From contig CALHPK010000001.1 in assembly GCA_938036315.1 (NCBI GenBank), positions 144,109-208,108 of the forward strand: a stretch of 64,000 nt of DNA, given 5' to 3'. Under the pieces are notes generated by a model. That model was not told the DNA's origin. It did no database searches and saw nothing but the letters and a program-made list of their open reading frames with translations. The DNA comes from an uncultured bacterium. GTDB taxonomy: Bacteria > Calescibacteriota > Calescibacteriia > Calescibacteriales > Calescibacteriaceae. Shown piece by piece: positions 42,490-51,818 of this stretch. The position numbers and the translations under genes are program-made. How positions within the stretch are numbered: position 1 is the first letter of the stretch; every line of letters starts with the position of its first letter.

Positions 42490-43986
42490 TCAGCTATTAC
42501 CTCCACAAGATGAATTAAAAAACTCTTGAACTACGCGGCGGTCAGAAAAATCCAGAACTTTATCGCCTACAATTTGATACTCTTCATGACCTTTACCAGC
42601 TATAAGAATTATGTCACCTCTTTCAGCTTCTTTCAGAGCTTTAAATATAGCCCTGCGCCTATCGAGTTCCACACAAACCTTCCCGTCATCATAACTATCT
42701 CCATTCCTTATCGTATTAATAACCTCCGGTATCTTGGTTCTTTCCATTATACCTACTAGTATATCTGCAACTATACTTGCAGGCTCTTCATCTCTGGGAT
42801 TATCTGATGTAATAAAAATCCTATCCGCCAGAGAAAAAGCTATTTTTCCCATCCTTGGTCTTTTTTCTTTATCACGAGACCCCCCACATCCAAAAACAAC
42901 AAAAACCTTTCCACCGAACCTATTTCCTTGATCCTTCAATCTTATACACTCACTTATCGAATTCTCAAGCGACTCCGGATTATGTGCGTAATCAACAAAA
43001 ACCCTTGGCGAATCCCACACAAGCTCCATTCTCCCAGGTGGAGGTTTTATCTCTTCAAAAAGATCTTTTATAAACCAAGGAGTAAATCCCAACTCTCTCA
43101 AAAGTATATAAGATGCTACAAAATTCACTCCGTTAAAATATCCGAAAAACTTAGGGATAAACTTAATACTTTCTGACTTCCATGTCAATTCAAATTTACC
43201 ATCGTGAAACTTTATATTGCTATGATCAAATGTGTAAACTTTAGCACCATATTTCTCATTGCTCAAAAGTTCAAAGGCTCTCTTACCCCACTCATCCTGA
43301 AAAATTATAATGATCTCCTTTGCTCTTTTTATAAAAGAGTATTTTGCCAAAAAATAATTTTCTACAGTCTTGTGAAAATCAAGGTGATCATGTCCCAATC
43401 CTAAGAAAATTGAAGCCAAAAATTCCAATTCATCAATCCTTCTCTGAACCACTGAGATCGAGGTAACTTCCATAGCAAAATATTCAAAATTGGATTGATT
43501 AACTATTCTCAGTGTATCCAAAACTTCAGGGGTTGTAAGCTTCCACCAAACTGAACCAATCGCGCCACACCTTATGCCAGCAAGAGCTAACGAATTGGAA
43601 ATTATCTTTACCGTTGATGTTTTACCTTTAGTGCCTGTGACACCTATAAGTTTTGCTTTTTGCTCACCCCAAAAATTCTTCGCAATCTTCGGCATTACCT
43701 CTCTACAATTTCTTACCTTCACGAAGGTAGCTTGAGGTAGATTTTTTCTTTCTCTTGCGACAAAGGCCGGATCATCAAGCACAAAGACATTGCATCCTGA
43801 AAAATATAGTCTTCTGACAAAAGAAGTGGCATCAAACTTTCCTCCTTTTATAGTGATAAAAGCTTTACCTTTATTCACCCTTTTTGAATCAATCTCGATC
43901 CCTGAAATAACCTCATCTGGGTTTCCGATAACCTCCGCATCTATGCCATATATAACGTCCCTGACCCTCTTCTCTACGCTTACCAT
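42490..43986 (-). CDS. murE: UDP-N-acetylmuramoyl-tripeptide synthetase
   Basis: Adds the third amino acid to the peptidoglycan stem peptide. Of its 498 residues the N-terminal UDP-MurNAc domain is followed by the ATP loop GVTGTKGKTST near 115, the central Glu/His region (FLGLGHDHLDFH) and the ligand-binding VDYAHNPESLEN. TSDNPRDEEP near 394 contains DNPR, which marks enzymes that add meso-diaminopimelate rather than lysine. TATAGT ends 6 bases before the ATG. murF and the rest of the cluster are elsewhere. Confidence 0.95.
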   Translation of the reverse strand: MVSVEKRVRDVIYGIDAEVIGNPDEVISGIEIDSKRVNKGKAFITIKGGKFDATSFVRRLYFSGCNVFVLDDPAFVARERKNLPQATFVKVRNCREVMPKIAKNFWGEQKAKLIGVTGTKGKTSTVKIISNSLALAGIRCGAIGSVWWKLTTPEVLDTLRIVNQSNFEYFAMEVTSISVVQRRIDELEFLASIFLGLGHDHLDFHKTVENYFLAKYSFIKRAKEIIIIFQDEWGKRAFELLSNEKYGAKVYTFDHSNIKFHDGKFELTWKSESIKFIPKFFGYFNGVNFVASYILLRELGFTPWFIKDLFEEIKPPPGRMELVWDSPRVFVDYAHNPESLENSISECIRLKDQGNRFGGKVFVVFGCGGSRDKEKRPRMGKIAFSLADRIFITSDNPRDEEPASIVADILVGIMERTKIPEVINTIRNGDSYDDGKVCVELDRRRAIFKALKEAERGDIILIAGKGHEEYQIVGDKVLDFSDRRVVQEFFNSSCGGNS

Positions 43987-44316
43987 ACTCCCACTATATT
44001 ACATATGCCCTGTCAACCCCTTGTACCTATCGCTCTTTCCAATTATATTTCAATTATAAAACACTATAAATCTTTTCAATCTTTACCAAACTGCCAAGTA
44101 ATTATCTGAGTTTCGAATTTATCGATTCAATTACTCGAATATCAAATTTATCAATCCTCTCTTAAACTTTTTCTGCTTACAGCCCCACGGATTAAACTTT
44201 TATCGTGGAATCAAATCAGCTCTGCTGATAAACTACGAGCTTGAGCGAATCTTATTTATTCCTCGCTTTTACAAATATTACACCAATGCTTTTACTATAC
44301 TTAAACTGTACTTGAT
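43987..44316. other. 330-base divergent spacer
   Basis: No gene is seen. The segment contains promoter-like TATAGT for murE (43993-43998, reverse strand) and TAAACT (44302-44307) before the lipoprotein gene. A loose duplication of GAATTTATCGATTCAATTAC-like sequence lies near 44115-44160. Confidence 0.45.
43993..43998 (-). promoter_or_regulatory. candidate -10 box for murE
   Basis: TATAGT on the reverse strand ends 6 bases before the murE ATG. A TTGACA occurs only 12 bases further upstream, too close for a normal -35. Confidence 0.4.
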
Positions 44317-45090
44317 ATGTCTGTAATAACTTGCAAGACACAGTTTTTCATTTTTATAGGTAGCTTCTCTTTATTAGCTCTGGCTACCTCGTGCGCCAAG
44401 GAAATAAAAGGAGCCGGGAGCGCATCCCTCTCCTTAGCTGCATATGAAGTATCAGCTCCTCCCACTACTGAATTTCTTTTCCAGAAAAAAGGTCTCAGGT
44501 TCGGGCTTGGAGCATCTAACCTTCGCCCTTTTTTGGTCTTAGGATATGTAGGTGAAAAATTCGGAGTGGGAATGGGACTAGGAGGTCTCACCCACAGTGG
44601 GTTAAAATCTTCTTACTCTGTGGGCGTAGGAGATATATCCTTCATTCATAGAACTTTAAGTGCCGAAAGGTCACTCCTTGGACTTGGAGGGGGATTGGGC
44701 GGGGCGCTTGCGAAAGATTACAATTTTTCCGAACAAGGCAAAACTCATCATCTCAGAGAACTCCATGGATACGGACTCTTCCATCTGGCATACTCTCCAA
44801 TGAATTCAAAGATGACTTTATTCTTCGCCTTCAAAATCGGCGCTTACCTTATTAGCTCTACTTATCTAAGGGACCAGGCTGAGAAGCTAAAAAATGAAGA
44901 TCCATACATTAGAGTAAAAGAAACTTTCAGTGGATTTCTTTTTGGCCCCACATTTGGAATGCAGTTCAGCATAATAGAAAATAAAGCACTCTTATCATTT
45001 AATTTGAGTATACCTTTAAGCTCCGCCCTATTTGTTGAACCAGATCTACATCCTTACGTCCCATCTTTAAACTTTGTTTTAGTCTACTGA
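44317..45090 (+). CDS. putative outer-membrane lipoprotein of unknown function
   Basis: I do not recognise a family. The first 25 residues form a signal peptide ending in ALATSC, so Cys26 may be lipidated. The mature 230 residues are rich in Gly, Ser, Leu and Phe with alternating hydrophobic patterns (GLGASNLRPFLVLGYVGEKF, GVGMGLGGL, LGLGGGLGGAL) and a terminal LNFVLVY that ends in an aromatic residue, as in outer-membrane beta barrels. A lipidated barrel-like or beta-rich surface protein is my inference. No conserved neighbour helps. Confidence 0.6.
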   Translation: MSVITCKTQFFIFIGSFSLLALATSCAKEIKGAGSASLSLAAYEVSAPPTTEFLFQKKGLRFGLGASNLRPFLVLGYVGEKFGVGMGLGGLTHSGLKSSYSVGVGDISFIHRTLSAERSLLGLGGGLGGALAKDYNFSEQGKTHHLRELHGYGLFHLAYSPMNSKMTLFFAFKIGAYLISSTYLRDQAEKLKNEDPYIRVKETFSGFLFGPTFGMQFSIIENKALLSFNLSIPLSSALFVEPDLHPYVPSLNFVLVY

Positions 45091-45117
45091 TCGAATTCCA
45101 ACTATGTTCATACTCTA

Positions 45118-46209
45118 TCAATGATATTTTTTCCTTTCAAGCCTTGCCTTAACTTCTCTGAGCATCTCTTTCTCTTCTCTTGACAGATTTTTCGGCGAGA
45201 CAACTTTTACAGTAAGGTAAAGATTTCCACGAGTCCCATCTTTTCTTGGTAACCCTGCGTCTTTGAGCCTGAGCACCAAACCGGAATCCGTTCCTTCTGG
45301 GATCTTAACTCTAAGCCCCGAACCATCGGGCAAAACAAATTCAACCTCATCCCCTAAAATGGCAGATAAAGAATCAACCTGAATTTCAGATATAAGATCA
45401 TCACCCTGAATAGTAAATCGCGGATCAGGAATTACCTTCACAACAAAATCTATATCGCCATAAGTGATTACATCTCCCTCCCTTGTACCTCGTGGAATCC
45501 TAAGCTTTATTTTTTCATATTCTGACTCAAACCCCCTACCTGAGCACTTCGAACAAGGCTTCATTTCCTTTCCATATCCTCTACACTGTGGACAAGTCTG
45601 ACTGAAAGTGAAAAATCCTTTGGAAAATCCTACCATACCTTTACCACCGCATCGTTTACACACAGCTACCTCTACTTGCCCCATTCCTCCGCACTTTTTA
45701 CATTCCTTCCTCAACTCTACGTCAATTTCTCTCTCAACATCTCTACCAGAGTATACCTCCCTCAGGGGTAGCTCAATCAGAATTGCTCTCCTCTCTTCAA
45801 AAATCTTCTTTTTTCCTCTGGCTCTTTTAGAACTTCTGGTACCAAATATATCTTCAAAAAATTCTGAAAAGCCCCCCATAAAATCCTTGCCGAAAACCTG
45901 ATTTATGAAATCCTCAAAACTTGTTGTTGTAAAGTCATATTGCTGAGCCCCAAAATCTGCCCCAACACCCCCAGCTCTTAATCCCTCCCTTCCATACATA
46001 TCATATATCTTTCTTTTTTCTGGATCAGAAAGTACCTGGTAAGCTTCATTGATCTCCTTAAATTTTTCTTCCGCTTCCTTTTTTTTCTCTGGGGGGACAC
46101 GATCAGGGTGCCATTTTTTAGCAAGCTCCCAGAACGCCTTCTTTATCTCCTCTTGAGACGCATTACGAGAAACCCCGAGAATCTCATAATAGTCCCTTCC
46201 ATCCCGCAT
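45118..46209 (-). CDS. dnaJ: chaperone DnaJ
   Basis: The Hsp40 co-chaperone that delivers clients to DnaK. In 363 residues it has a J domain with the WHPDR motif, a short Phe-rich linker in place of a long Gly/Phe region, and four CxxCxGxG zinc motifs ([32 protein letters not shown]). The C-terminal substrate domains include [12 protein letters not shown] and [12 protein letters not shown]. dnaK and grpE are not adjacent. TAACAT ends 8 bases before the ATG. Confidence 0.95.
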   Translation of the reverse strand: MRDGRDYYEILGVSRNASQEEIKKAFWELAKKWHPDRVPPEKKKEAEEKFKEINEAYQVLSDPEKRKIYDMYGREGLRAGGVGADFGAQQYDFTTTSFEDFINQVFGKDFMGGFSEFFEDIFGTRSSKRARGKKKIFEERRAILIELPLREVYSGRDVEREIDVELRKECKKCGGMGQVEVAVCKRCGGKGMVGFSKGFFTFSQTCPQCRGYGKEMKPCSKCSGRGFESEYEKIKLRIPRGTREGDVITYGDIDFVVKVIPDPRFTIQGDDLISEIQVDSLSAILGDEVEFVLPDGSGLRVKIPEGTDSGLVLRLKDAGLPRKDGTRGNLYLTVKVVSPKNLSREEKEMLREVKARLERKKYH

Positions 46210-46268
46210 ATCAGTCGATGTTAATAAATTTAATAAATATTACCGCCCCATATAATTGTTTCAACTTT

Positions 46269-46955
46269 TTACTCAATCTGAGGGAAAATAATCACAGTTA
46301 TTTCACCTTTAATACTACCCCTTTTCTGAAGCTCCTGAGTGATATCTCCTATTTTCCCAAGGATATATTCTTCATAAAGTTTTGTCATCTCCCTGCCGAA
46401 AAACAAGGGTATATCACCGAACACTTTCTTAACAATAATCAAGGTATCAATCACTCTATGAGGGGATTCAAAAAAGACCACAGCTGGGATGAAATCGAAT
46501 TTTTCTATCCCTTCCTTTATTTTTCTGAAAAAATTTTCTCTTCCATTCTTTGGGGGGAATCCCACGAATAAATATCTATTAGTAGGCATACCGCACACAG
46601 ATAAAGCGCAAGTGAGAGCAGATACGCCGGGAATAGGGATAACCTTTATCCCTTTGCTGATGCAGGTTCTCACGAGGTACCCACCTGGATCAGAGATCGC
46701 CGGAGTTCCTGCTGAAACGATCAGTACAGCATCCTTATCTTTTATTTCTTCTGCCACTTTCTCACTTTTCTGCTTTTCAACAGGGGCTGGGAGATAGATT
46801 ATCTTTTTACTTCGCACACCAAGATGTCTCAGAAGTCTTAGGGCTCTTTCCTTATTTTCACATATCACAACTTCAGCTGAAGAAAGGACCTTTTTTGCCC
46901 TTTCTGTAATATCTTCAAGATTACCTATTGGTGTTGCAACTACAAAAAGAGGCAC
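46269..46955 (-). CDS. rsmI: 16S rRNA (cytidine(1402)-2'-O)-methyltransferase
   Basis: Methylates the ribose of C1402 in the decoding centre. The 228-residue tetrapyrrole-methylase fold shows VVATPIGNLEDIT at the N-terminus, VSAGTPAISDPGGYLV and PIPGVSALTCALSVCGMPT, then FVGFPPK and FFESPHRV, all family marks. The usual C-terminal extension is short. It starts 2 bases after the rplA stop and so lies in an L1-RsmI operon, which makes sense for ribosome assembly. Confidence 0.95.
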   Translation of the reverse strand: MPLFVVATPIGNLEDITERAKKVLSSAEVVICENKERALRLLRHLGVRSKKIIYLPAPVEKQKSEKVAEEIKDKDAVLIVSAGTPAISDPGGYLVRTCISKGIKVIPIPGVSALTCALSVCGMPTNRYLFVGFPPKNGRENFFRKIKEGIEKFDFIPAVVFFESPHRVIDTLIIVKKVFGDIPLFFGREMTKLYEEYILGKIGDITQELQKRGSIKGEITVIIFPQIE

Positions 46956-46957
46956 AT

Positions 46958-47668
46958 CTATTTCCTCTTTCTCCTGAAAATCGAATTTACATCTACCTTG
47001 ACCCCTGGACTATGCGTTGTTGACAAAGTAATACTCTTTATAAATTGCCCCTTAGCTGTAGGAGGTTTCATCTTCATAATTGTCTTTATGAAGCTTTCAA
47101 CATTTTCAACTAACTTTTCAATCTCCCATGATATTTTCCCACAAGGTATATGGACACATCCTGTCTTATCTGTTTTGAACTCAACCAGACCCATCTTTGC
47201 ATCCTGGACAGCTTTCTTGACATCATTTGTTAATGTTCCGGCCTTGGGATTTGGCATAAGTCCACGGGGTCCGAGAATTTTTCCAGCTTTAGCCAGCTCT
47301 CCCATCATATCAGGTGTAGCTATAATAACGTCAAACGGTGGGACTTCTTTTTTCTCTATTATCTCTTTGATATATGACTCATCTTTCACTTCATCTGCTC
47401 CAGCTTCGATAGCTTCTTTCGCCCTCTCCCCTTTTGCAAACACAAGTATTTTTACCTTTTTCCCTGTCCCATAAGGCAAAACAACACTCCCCCTTACAGC
47501 TTGATCTGTTCTCTTCGGATCTATCCCAAGTTTTACAGCTACTTCACAGGTTTCATCAAAATTCCTCTTCATACTCTTGAGAACCTGTAGGGCTTCCTCT
47601 ACAGTATATCTTTTTGATCTGTCCAAAACTTTGATATTCTCTAGATATCTTTTACCCCTGCTTCCCAT
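46958..47668 (-). CDS. rplA: 50S ribosomal protein L1
   Basis: The L1 stalk protein and, in many bacteria, a translational repressor of its own operon. The 236 residues from ATG 47668 begin MGSRGKRYLENIKVLDRSK. GKILGPRGLMPNPKAGTLT is the diagnostic motif. A longer frame opens at 47746, but TATAAT at 47676-47681 ends 7 bases before the preferred ATG. rplK, the almost universal partner upstream, is absent; instead a glycosyltransferase precedes it and rsmI follows. Confidence 0.95.
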   Translation of the reverse strand: MGSRGKRYLENIKVLDRSKRYTVEEALQVLKSMKRNFDETCEVAVKLGIDPKRTDQAVRGSVVLPYGTGKKVKILVFAKGERAKEAIEAGADEVKDESYIKEIIEKKEVPPFDVIIATPDMMGELAKAGKILGPRGLMPNPKAGTLTNDVKKAVQDAKMGLVEFKTDKTGCVHIPCGKISWEIEKLVENVESFIKTIMKMKPPTAKGQFIKSITLSTTHSPGVKVDVNSIFRRKRK

Positions 47669-47675
47669 AGGCAGA

Positions 47676-47681
47676 ATTATA
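47676..47681 (-). promoter_or_regulatory. consensus -10 box for rplA
   Basis: A perfect TATAAT on the reverse strand with a 7-base gap to the rplA ATG, the clearest leaderless-type start in the window. Confidence 0.5.
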
Positions 47682-47742
47682 ATTTTCAGCCAAACATCTT
47701 TTGCATTTAGCTGAAAAATCCTTTCCACACCCTTTGGTACCA

Positions 47743-48951
47743 TCACTCCCCACTTTCTGAATAATTCCTACTTTCTGACCTTATCTTAATGGCCGTTTTA
47801 TATACCTTCATAAGATTTTCATAGGCAACCCGCTCCGAATACTTTGTATCAAATTCTTTCCTACAATTTACTCCCCATTTTTTAAGTAGATCCTTATTAC
47901 CTACGGCGAATTTTACTTTGCTAACAATATCATCAGGATTCGGCTTGAAAATAAGCCCAGTTTCCCCATCTTTTATGATCTCCGGAATCGCCCCTAAATT
48001 GCTACCCAAAGCAGGAGTCCCAACAGCATATGATTCTATAATGACTCTTCCAAAAGTTTCATTCACCACTGAAGGTAGTATCACAAACAAAGCTTTTTTC
48101 ATATGTGCGATAACATCTGGGAAAGAAGTAAATCCAACATACTCAACGCTTTTTAAATATTTTGCCTTCTGGATTACATACTCTCTCATTGGACCATCTC
48201 CCACTATCTTCAATGGAACAAATTCTCCTGATTTTTCGAGTCTCTCCCAAGCTGAAAGAAGAATCCTCAATCCCTTCTCTTGGCTCAACCTACCAACAAA
48301 CAAAGCAAATTCTCTATTATCCCCACCAACCTCAATTTCCCCAGAAACAAAATTAGGTCTTACAAATATTCTCTCTTTCGGGATTCCAATCCCCGCAATT
48401 TTACCCCTCAAGAACTCAGACGGAGTAGTGAATAATTCTACCTTACTCAGCCATGTTTTTAACTTTCTATGCACAAAGATCATAAGAGAAACAGGAAGAG
48501 TCATCATTCTTGAGTTGCGGTAACATCCATAAAAAATGCTCCAGAGCAAATTTTTTGTGCATAACTCACACATTTTATTATCCCTGAAAAACAACCCGTT
48601 AGAACAAATCATTCTATATGTGTGTATGGTCAAAACAACTGGGACCCCAGACTTCCTCGCAGCATAGAAAACAGATGGCGACACCAAAGGGAAAAAATTG
48701 TGAACATGAATCACATCTGGCCTAAAGTTCCTGATCAGATACGAAATCTCTTTAAAAGTAGATGGTGACCATGTTGGAATCATCAAAAGACTAAATTTTT
48801 TCAAAATATTATACTGTTTGATCTCATCGTTATGTCTGAAATAAGGTAAAACCTCAAACCCATATTTTTTCAGTAGCTCATAGTCTTGCTCTGCACACTG
48901 ATCCTCTCCCCCTCTTCTCTGATAAAAATTATGAACAAAAATGACTCTCAT
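47743..48951 (-). CDS. family 4 glycosyltransferase
   Basis: A 402-residue GT-B retaining glycosyltransferase. The N-terminal domain starts VIFVHNFYQRRGGEDQ and contains DVIHVHNFFPL. The C-terminal domain has FVGRLSQEKGLRILL, LKIVGDGPM and NETFGRVIIESYAVGTPALG, the EX7E-type nucleotide-sugar site. This is the group that builds capsule, O-antigen or exopolysaccharide. It precedes rplA on the same strand, but rplA has its own promoter-like box. Donor sugar unknown. Confidence 0.9.
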   Translation of the reverse strand: MRVIFVHNFYQRRGGEDQCAEQDYELLKKYGFEVLPYFRHNDEIKQYNILKKFSLLMIPTWSPSTFKEISYLIRNFRPDVIHVHNFFPLVSPSVFYAARKSGVPVVLTIHTYRMICSNGLFFRDNKMCELCTKNLLWSIFYGCYRNSRMMTLPVSLMIFVHRKLKTWLSKVELFTTPSEFLRGKIAGIGIPKERIFVRPNFVSGEIEVGGDNREFALFVGRLSQEKGLRILLSAWERLEKSGEFVPLKIVGDGPMREYVIQKAKYLKSVEYVGFTSFPDVIAHMKKALFVILPSVVNETFGRVIIESYAVGTPALGSNLGAIPEIIKDGETGLIFKPNPDDIVSKVKFAVGNKDLLKKWGVNCRKEFDTKYSERVAYENLMKVYKTAIKIRSESRNYSESGE

Positions 48952-49290
48952 AACTCAAAATTAATTCGCCAAGATATATCAAAACTAAACTTACGGACTC
49001 AAATCCCACAGAAGTTAGTATCATAATCCAAAATAAATACGCTCTCGTGAAAAATTCAGGATACGGGATTTAGTAAATGAGAATATCAGGTGTATCTCTT
49101 ACATCTCAAATCTCACCTCCGAGCGAGAGAGAAATCCGATTGTGAGATGAAATGCCGGTACTGATAGGAAGTGGTAGGAGATTTTGTGAAGGGAAATTTC
49201 TTTGAATCTATGCGTAAATATAAATAGCAGAAAATTATGGATTTCCAAAATTTTCTTCGTAATCTGACAAACCACTAATCTTTTTCAAGT
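48952..49290. other. 339-base spacer upstream of tyrS
   Basis: No gene is seen. An inverted repeat ATCTCAC...GTGAGAT lies around 49110-49160 with a loop of about 29 bases. It has none of the conserved T-box elements, so I do not call a riboswitch. TAATCT (49276-49281) ends 9 bases before tyrS. Confidence 0.4.
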
Positions 49291-50481
49291 ATGAGCGGTG
49301 TATCACGTGAAAGTAGTGCATTGATGAAGTTAAAGAGTAAAGCTGTAGATATTATAGAAGAGAAGCAGTTAGAAGATCTTTTAAATAGCGGGAAAAAACT
49401 TAGAATAAAAATAGGTATAGATCCTACAGCCCCACTTGTGCACATAGGACATCTGGTTCTCATCCTCAAAATAAGAGAATTCCAAGAGCTTGGACATCAG
49501 GCGTATGTTATAGTCGGAGATTTTACAGCAAAAGTTGGTGATCCCTCCGGGAGAAGCTCTTTACGCCCCAGACTATCCGATGAAGAGATAGAGGAAAACA
49601 CCAAAATAATAATGGAGAAATTTCTCAGATTTCTCGATAAAAACAGAACCCAGATCTACTTTAACTCAGATTGGCTATCAAACATAAACCTGTCACAAAT
49701 TATTGATCTATCTTCAAAAGTGACCGTTTCACAAATTCTCGGGAGAGATGACTTCAGGAAGAGGCAGGAAGAAGGTAAACCCTTATATGTACACGAGTTT
49801 TTGTATCCTCTACTTCAAGCGTACGATTCAGTTGTTATAAAAGCTGACATAGAACTTGGAGGGACAGACCAGCTTTTCAATCTTTTGCTTGGCAGAGAAA
49901 TGATGAAAAGCTTCGGGCTACCCCCGCAGGTGTGTATAACCTTACCACTACTTGAAGGTTTAGATGGGAAGCTCAAAATGTCAAAATCTTATGGAAATTA
50001 CATATCGGTAGACGACAAAGCGGAAGATATATATGGCAAAATTATGGGAATACCAGATGAGCTTATAACAAAATATGCCAAACTTCTTTGTAATTTTGAA
50101 GAGAAAGAGATAGAAGAATTAAAGAAAATCCATCCCTTTGAAGCGAAATCAGAAGTTGCACTCAGAATAACAGAACTTCTGAAAGGTAAAGAGGAAGCAG
50201 AAAAAGCCCACCAGTGGTTCAATAAAGTTATAAGAATGAGAGGTACCCCAGATGAAATTCCAGAGTTTGAAGTAAGTTATGGGACAATACTCCAAAAAGT
50301 TTTGAAAGAACTCGGAGTAGTCAAGAGTGTGTCAGAAGCAACAAGACTTACAGAATCTGGGGGGATCTATATAAATGGAGAACAAGTAAAAGAGAAATTA
50401 TATCAACTCAAAAAGGGTGAGTATGTGGTTAGAGTTGGGAAGACAAAATTTATAAAGCTAAGGGTAAAAGAAGATTCATAA
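49291..50481 (+). CDS. tyrS: tyrosyl-tRNA synthetase
   Basis: Charges tRNA-Tyr. The 396-residue class I enzyme has HIGH at 51-54 and KMSKS at 229-233. The tyrosine site is visible in FLYPLLQAYDSVV with GGTDQLFNLL. The C-terminus holds an S4 RNA-binding domain (ESGGIYINGEQVKEK). It converges on the HDOD gene, which it overlaps by 6 bases. No T-box leader is evident upstream. Confidence 0.96.
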   Translation: MSGVSRESSALMKLKSKAVDIIEEKQLEDLLNSGKKLRIKIGIDPTAPLVHIGHLVLILKIREFQELGHQAYVIVGDFTAKVGDPSGRSSLRPRLSDEEIEENTKIIMEKFLRFLDKNRTQIYFNSDWLSNINLSQIIDLSSKVTVSQILGRDDFRKRQEEGKPLYVHEFLYPLLQAYDSVVIKADIELGGTDQLFNLLLGREMMKSFGLPPQVCITLPLLEGLDGKLKMSKSYGNYISVDDKAEDIYGKIMGIPDELITKYAKLLCNFEEKEIEELKKIHPFEAKSEVALRITELLKGKEEAEKAHQWFNKVIRMRGTPDEIPEFEVSYGTILQKVLKELGVVKSVSEATRLTESGGIYINGEQVKEKLYQLKKGEYVVRVGKTKFIKLRVKEDS

Positions 50482-51366
50482 GATAACGAGATGGAAAGTA
50501 TCTTTTATATTGTCTATAACACATATAATGTCCTCACAAACTTTGCCTACATAATCTTTATCATCTTTTAGTTCGAGAAATTCAAAAGCTTTAGGGTCGA
50601 TAGCGTAAAGCATACTGTCAAGTGGTGCAGCCTCTCCTATTTGCATAGCAACTACATCACCCAAATGCACACAGCTTATAACCTTAGACAATATTCCACC
50701 TTTGTCATACTCGGAGGGAACAGGATAATACTCAACAGCAACAATCAGGTCTTGAGGGACACCCATTTTTTTGAGAACAAATGAAGCCATCTGGCTATGA
50801 GATAGTCCTAAAACCTTTCTTGTAGCGTGATGGAAAGAAATCTTATTCTCTCTGACCTCCTTCAAAATTCTATTTATTACACCCCCCTCCATATAATCTA
50901 AAATTAATCTTCCCATAGTTCTCAGTACTGAAGCTGTAAACACTATGTCGCTTACAAATTTAATATCTGCAATCTCTGCAAACTTAACTGATGCATAAGC
51001 TCCAATAAGCGAAAACAGGGCAAGCTCGCCCGCCTTTAATCTAAAATTCTTGAGCTCTTTTTGAGAAATCCTTTTTGACCACGCCGCAACCACTAACCTC
51101 AACAGAGATTTTGTCCCCAAAACCACAACTGCCTGCTCCAAAGATTTTATCTCTCTAGAAAATCCATAATATGCAGAATTAACCATCCGTAATGTGTCCG
51201 CTGCAAGAATCGGATCCTTTGCAAGCTCACGCGCAATATCTGGAACAGAAACTGTATCACTATTGAGCATATTTATAAGCTTCCTAACATGCTCTGGATA
51301 AGGAATAACTTTATCAGCTATCTGATCCAAATAGGAGAAAATATCTCTTTTCACCTCGGCTTCCAT
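50476..51366 (-). CDS. HDOD-domain signalling protein
   Basis: A 296-residue HDOD protein. The core IARELAKDPILAADTLRMVNSAYYG and EIKSLEQAVVVLGTKSLLRLVV are the family signature; the catalytic His-Asp of HD phosphohydrolases is lost as usual in HDOD. Such proteins act in c-di-GMP, motility or cell-cycle signalling by scaffolding. The frame opens at 51432 inside the preceding gene, but GGAGGTG 7 bases before the ATG at 51366 fixes that start. It lies 23 bases after a CheD-like gene, so the two are one transcript. Confidence 0.88.
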   Translation of the reverse strand: MEAEVKRDIFSYLDQIADKVIPYPEHVRKLINMLNSDTVSVPDIARELAKDPILAADTLRMVNSAYYGFSREIKSLEQAVVVLGTKSLLRLVVAAWSKRISQKELKNFRLKAGELALFSLIGAYASVKFAEIADIKFVSDIVFTASVLRTMGRLILDYMEGGVINRILKEVRENKISFHHATRKVLGLSHSQMASFVLKKMGVPQDLIVAVEYYPVPSEYDKGGILSKVISCVHLGDVVAMQIGEAAPLDSMLYAIDPKAFEFLELKDDKDYVGKVCEDIICVIDNIKDTFHLVIL

Positions 51367-51389
51367 CAGGAGCACCTCCGAACTTCTTC

Positions 51390-51818
51390 TCAGATTTCCC
51401 TCGTCCCACCTACCAAAAAATGAACCGTGCACTTACCAGTAACAGGATCAAAAACAACTGTCCGTGTCACATTTCCTCCAAGATCATATCCACCAACAGG
51501 GATTTTCAACTTTTTTATAACATTTATCAAGATATTTACAAATTTTTTGCCTATCTGCAATCCGGCAACATCTGCACCCCCTGCAATTTTAACTCTTACT
51601 CTTTGCAAAGAACTGTCGTCACCAATATTCAGCTGAGAGAGTAACTCCTTCAATTTCTCTTCTAACTTAGCTTCATCTGTTATGAACAGATGAGTTGACG
51701 CTGCTTTTCTCTGTAAAGGATCCCAAATAATTACCGCCGCACCAGTTGCCACTTTTTCTATTATTATCCGCTCCCTGCCAACCCAACTCTGTAAAAGCTT
51801 AACATTTACCTCTGCCAT
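51390..51818 (-). CDS. CheD-like protein lacking the catalytic cysteine
   Basis: A 142-residue protein resembling the chemoreceptor glutamine deamidase CheD: VRVKIAGGADVAGLQIGKKF aligns with the family GGA motif, GGYDLGGNVTRTVVFDPVTG with the C-terminal signature, and STHLFI with the strand holding the catalytic His (His43). Where CheD has LGSC with the nucleophilic Cys, this protein has ATGA with Gly26. It is therefore probably inactive as a deamidase and may act as a binding partner. The CheD assignment is by eye. It precedes the HDOD gene in the same operon. Confidence 0.65.
   Translation of the reverse strand: MAEVNVKLLQSWVGRERIIIEKVATGAAVIIWDPLQRKAASTHLFITDEAKLEEKLKELLSQLNIGDDSSLQRVRVKIAGGADVAGLQIGKKFVNILINVIKKLKIPVGGYDLGGNVTRTVVFDPVTGKCTVHFLVGGTREI

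Noticed and set aside
49110-49165. Inverted repeat upstream of tyrS as a possible T-box riboswitch
   Set aside because: Only a 7-base stem with a long loop; no conserved T-box sequence or terminator/antiterminator pair is visible.
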